Shown here: piece by piece, positions 62,975 through 64,000 of the stretch | Position numbering within the stretch: position 1 is the stretch's first letter | How the letters are laid out: every line of letters begins with the position of its first letter | Assembly (NCBI RefSeq): GCF_002105755.1 | Contig: NZ_CP020821.1 | Coordinates: forward strand, 5,270,001 to 5,334,000 | Reading direction: 5' to 3' | Length of the DNA stretch: 64,000 nucleotides | Origin: Mycobacterium colombiense CECT 3035 | GTDB taxonomy: Bacteria; Actinomycetota; Actinomycetes; Mycobacteriales; Mycobacteriaceae | The notes under the pieces: model-generated | The model's database searches: none | What the model was told of the DNA's origin: nothing | What the model saw: the letters and a program-made list of their open reading frames with translations, nothing else | Made by a program: the position numbers and the translations under genes

Positions 62975-64000
62975 ATGCCGAAGAAAATGCTGCGGGCGAG
63001 TCCGCGGCCGGGGTCTGGCTCGAAGAAGTCTCCGCTGGGCACCTGGCAGGCCGCCGGCCTGAGCATGGCCGTGATCGTGTCCGCGGCAGTGCACGGGTTG
63101 GGCGCCGTGGTCGGGGCCGCCGTCATGGTTCCGGTCATCTACGCGTTGGCACGGCTGCATGCGCACGCGCCCACCGCGCGCAATACCGCCGAGTTGGTCG
63201 GCGCGACCCTGGGCCGGCGGGCGGGCACGGCCGCGGGCATCGTTCAGCTGTGCGCCTACCTGGTGCTGGCCGCCAAGTTCGCCGCCACCCTGGGACTGGA
63301 ACTGCTGCAGCTGTTTTCACCGAGCAAAGATCCGGCCAGCATCGTGTCGTGGTTGCCGGTGGTCGCAGTCGGTGCCGTGGTCGTCGTCGGTGCCGCCGCC
63401 TGTGGGCTTCCGACTCGGGGTGTCGCTGCGGTGGTGGCGCCGCTGGTGTTCACGGGCCTGCTTATCTACGTCTATCTCGCCGTGGCGGTCACCGCCCGCG
63501 TCGCCGCGGGCAGTGACGCGGTCGTCATCGGCACGGCCGCAACGCAGGCTCAGCTGTCCGGCCAGCTCGTCGGGTTCGGCCTCGGGATGGTTGGCGTTGA
63601 ACTCATCACGGTCCGCAACGCGCGCGTAACCAGGCCGGGCAGATCCATGTCGCTGGCCGTTGTGCTGGTGGCCGTGGCGGCGGTGGTGCTCTGGGTCGGT
63701 GATCACCAGGGGGTGGTGGGACCGTGGCGGTGGAGCGCGAAACACCTGGCCGAAGCGGTGCCACAGTTCTACGCCGACCCGGGCCAGAGATGGATGGCCA
63801 TCGCGGGCATCAGCCTGGCCGTGGCCGCCGCGTTGGCCTCGGGGTGGGCCGCGGTGCGCGCGGCCGCGGGCCTGGCGGTCATGCGTGAGGCGACACCGAA
63901 CGCCGGCCTGCGGGTGGCGGTGCTGGGCCTGGTCGCGGTGGTTGCCGCCGCAGTCTCGGCGCACGGTGCGCGCTGGATCGGGCTGGTGATCCTCGGCGCG
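62975..64000 (+). CDS. APC-like amino-acid permease, 3' truncated by window edge
   Basis: An open frame from ATG 62975 to the window end, 342 codons without stop. Basic N-terminus MPKKMLRASPRPGSGSKKS, then about ten hydrophobic helices with Gly/Ala-rich repeats (LSMAVIVSAAVHGLGAVVGA, LVGFGLGMVGVELITV). The layout fits an APC-type amino-acid permease, but sequence signatures are weak. A CATGCT lies 6 nt before the ATG, a possible leaderless start. Confidence 0.65.
   Translation, partial: MPKKMLRASPRPGSGSKKSPLGTWQAAGLSMAVIVSAAVHGLGAVVGAAVMVPVIYALARLHAHAPTARNTAELVGATLGRRAGTAAGIVQLCAYLVLAAKFAATLGLELLQLFSPSKDPASIVSWLPVVAVGAVVVVGAAACGLPTRGVAAVVAPLVFTGLLIYVYLAVAVTARVAAGSDAVVIGTAATQAQLSGQLVGFGLGMVGVELITVRNARVTRPGRSMSLAVVLVAVAAVVLWVGDHQGVVGPWRWSAKHLAEAVPQFYADPGQRWMAIAGISLAVAAALASGWAAVRAAAGLAVMREATPNAGLRVAVLGLVAVVAAAVSAHGARWIGLVILGA

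Noticed and set aside
42209..64000. Genomic island or prophage covering the right third
   Set aside because: No integrase, transposase, attachment repeats or phage genes were found; the tRNA-fMet gene has no partial duplicate in the window. Accessory content alone is not enough.

Overview
The window is high-GC actinobacterial DNA from a Mycobacterium, most likely a non-tuberculous slow grower of the M. avium complex type. The evidence is gene content and order. From about 0.9 to 42.2 kb the genes run in the order of M. tuberculosis Rv3224 back to Rv3193c: YbaK and SDR, sigH-rshA, bL37, a biotinylated protein, pdtaS, whiB1, entC, gpm2, an orphan parA, rhlE, TB9.4, moeZ, lipV, adnAB, a K+ channel, nudC, mrx1, uvrD2, whiB7, an ABC1 kinase, a DUF2342 protein, a PDZ-Lon protein and a UPF0182 protein. 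The species call is inference.

Layout. 0-2.2 kb: end of a zinc alcohol dehydrogenase, YbaK, SDR. 2.3-6 kb: redox and signalling block (SigH/RshA, PdtaS, WhiB1). 6.2-20 kb: lipid kinase, the chorismate-side operon gpm2-entC-GNAT, RhlE, ferritin-like protein, TetR regulator, DUF3152 zincin, MoeZ. 20-34 kb: DNA repair and redox (ATL, AdnAB, UvrD2, NudC, mycoredoxin-1). 33.6-34.3 kb: whiB7 with its long regulatory leader. 34.3-42.2 kb: conserved membrane and protease genes. 42.2-64 kb: accessory part that I do not match to the same M. tuberculosis locus. It holds a GlxA-type regulator with an HD protein and a cupin, the initiator tRNA, a GPx, a zinc-ribbon/PAS-ANTAR operon, two tandem MceA paralogs, a DMT permease, a second SDR and lipid kinase, then a four-gene operon (54.3-60.5 kb), an antiporter, an orphan protein and a truncated permease.

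How genes work together. SigH has a promoter of its own type, and a second SigH-type promoter sits directly before mycoredoxin-1, tying the thiol-stress genes of this window together. The whiB7 leader carries an Ala-rich upstream ORF and hairpins, as expected for translation-coupled attenuation. The most novel unit is the 54.3-60.5 kb operon: fatty acyl-AMP ligase-ACP-thioester reductase, a protein with a complete E..ExxH..E..ExxH diiron pattern, an Asp-nucleophile alpha/beta hydrolase and a 2Fe-2S flavoprotein reductase. Together these look like a route from fatty acid to aldehyde followed by diiron oxygen chemistry. It lies behind a 420-bp A+T-rich segment.

Quality note. Four normally intact genes (rhlE, the Rv3209-like gene, the TIGR02569 gene and adnA) each contain one single-base deletion in a G/C run. 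This looks more like homopolymer sequencing error than decay. Many starts are leaderless, with a TANNNT box 6-7 nt before the start codon. No insertion sequence, prophage or CRISPR array was seen.
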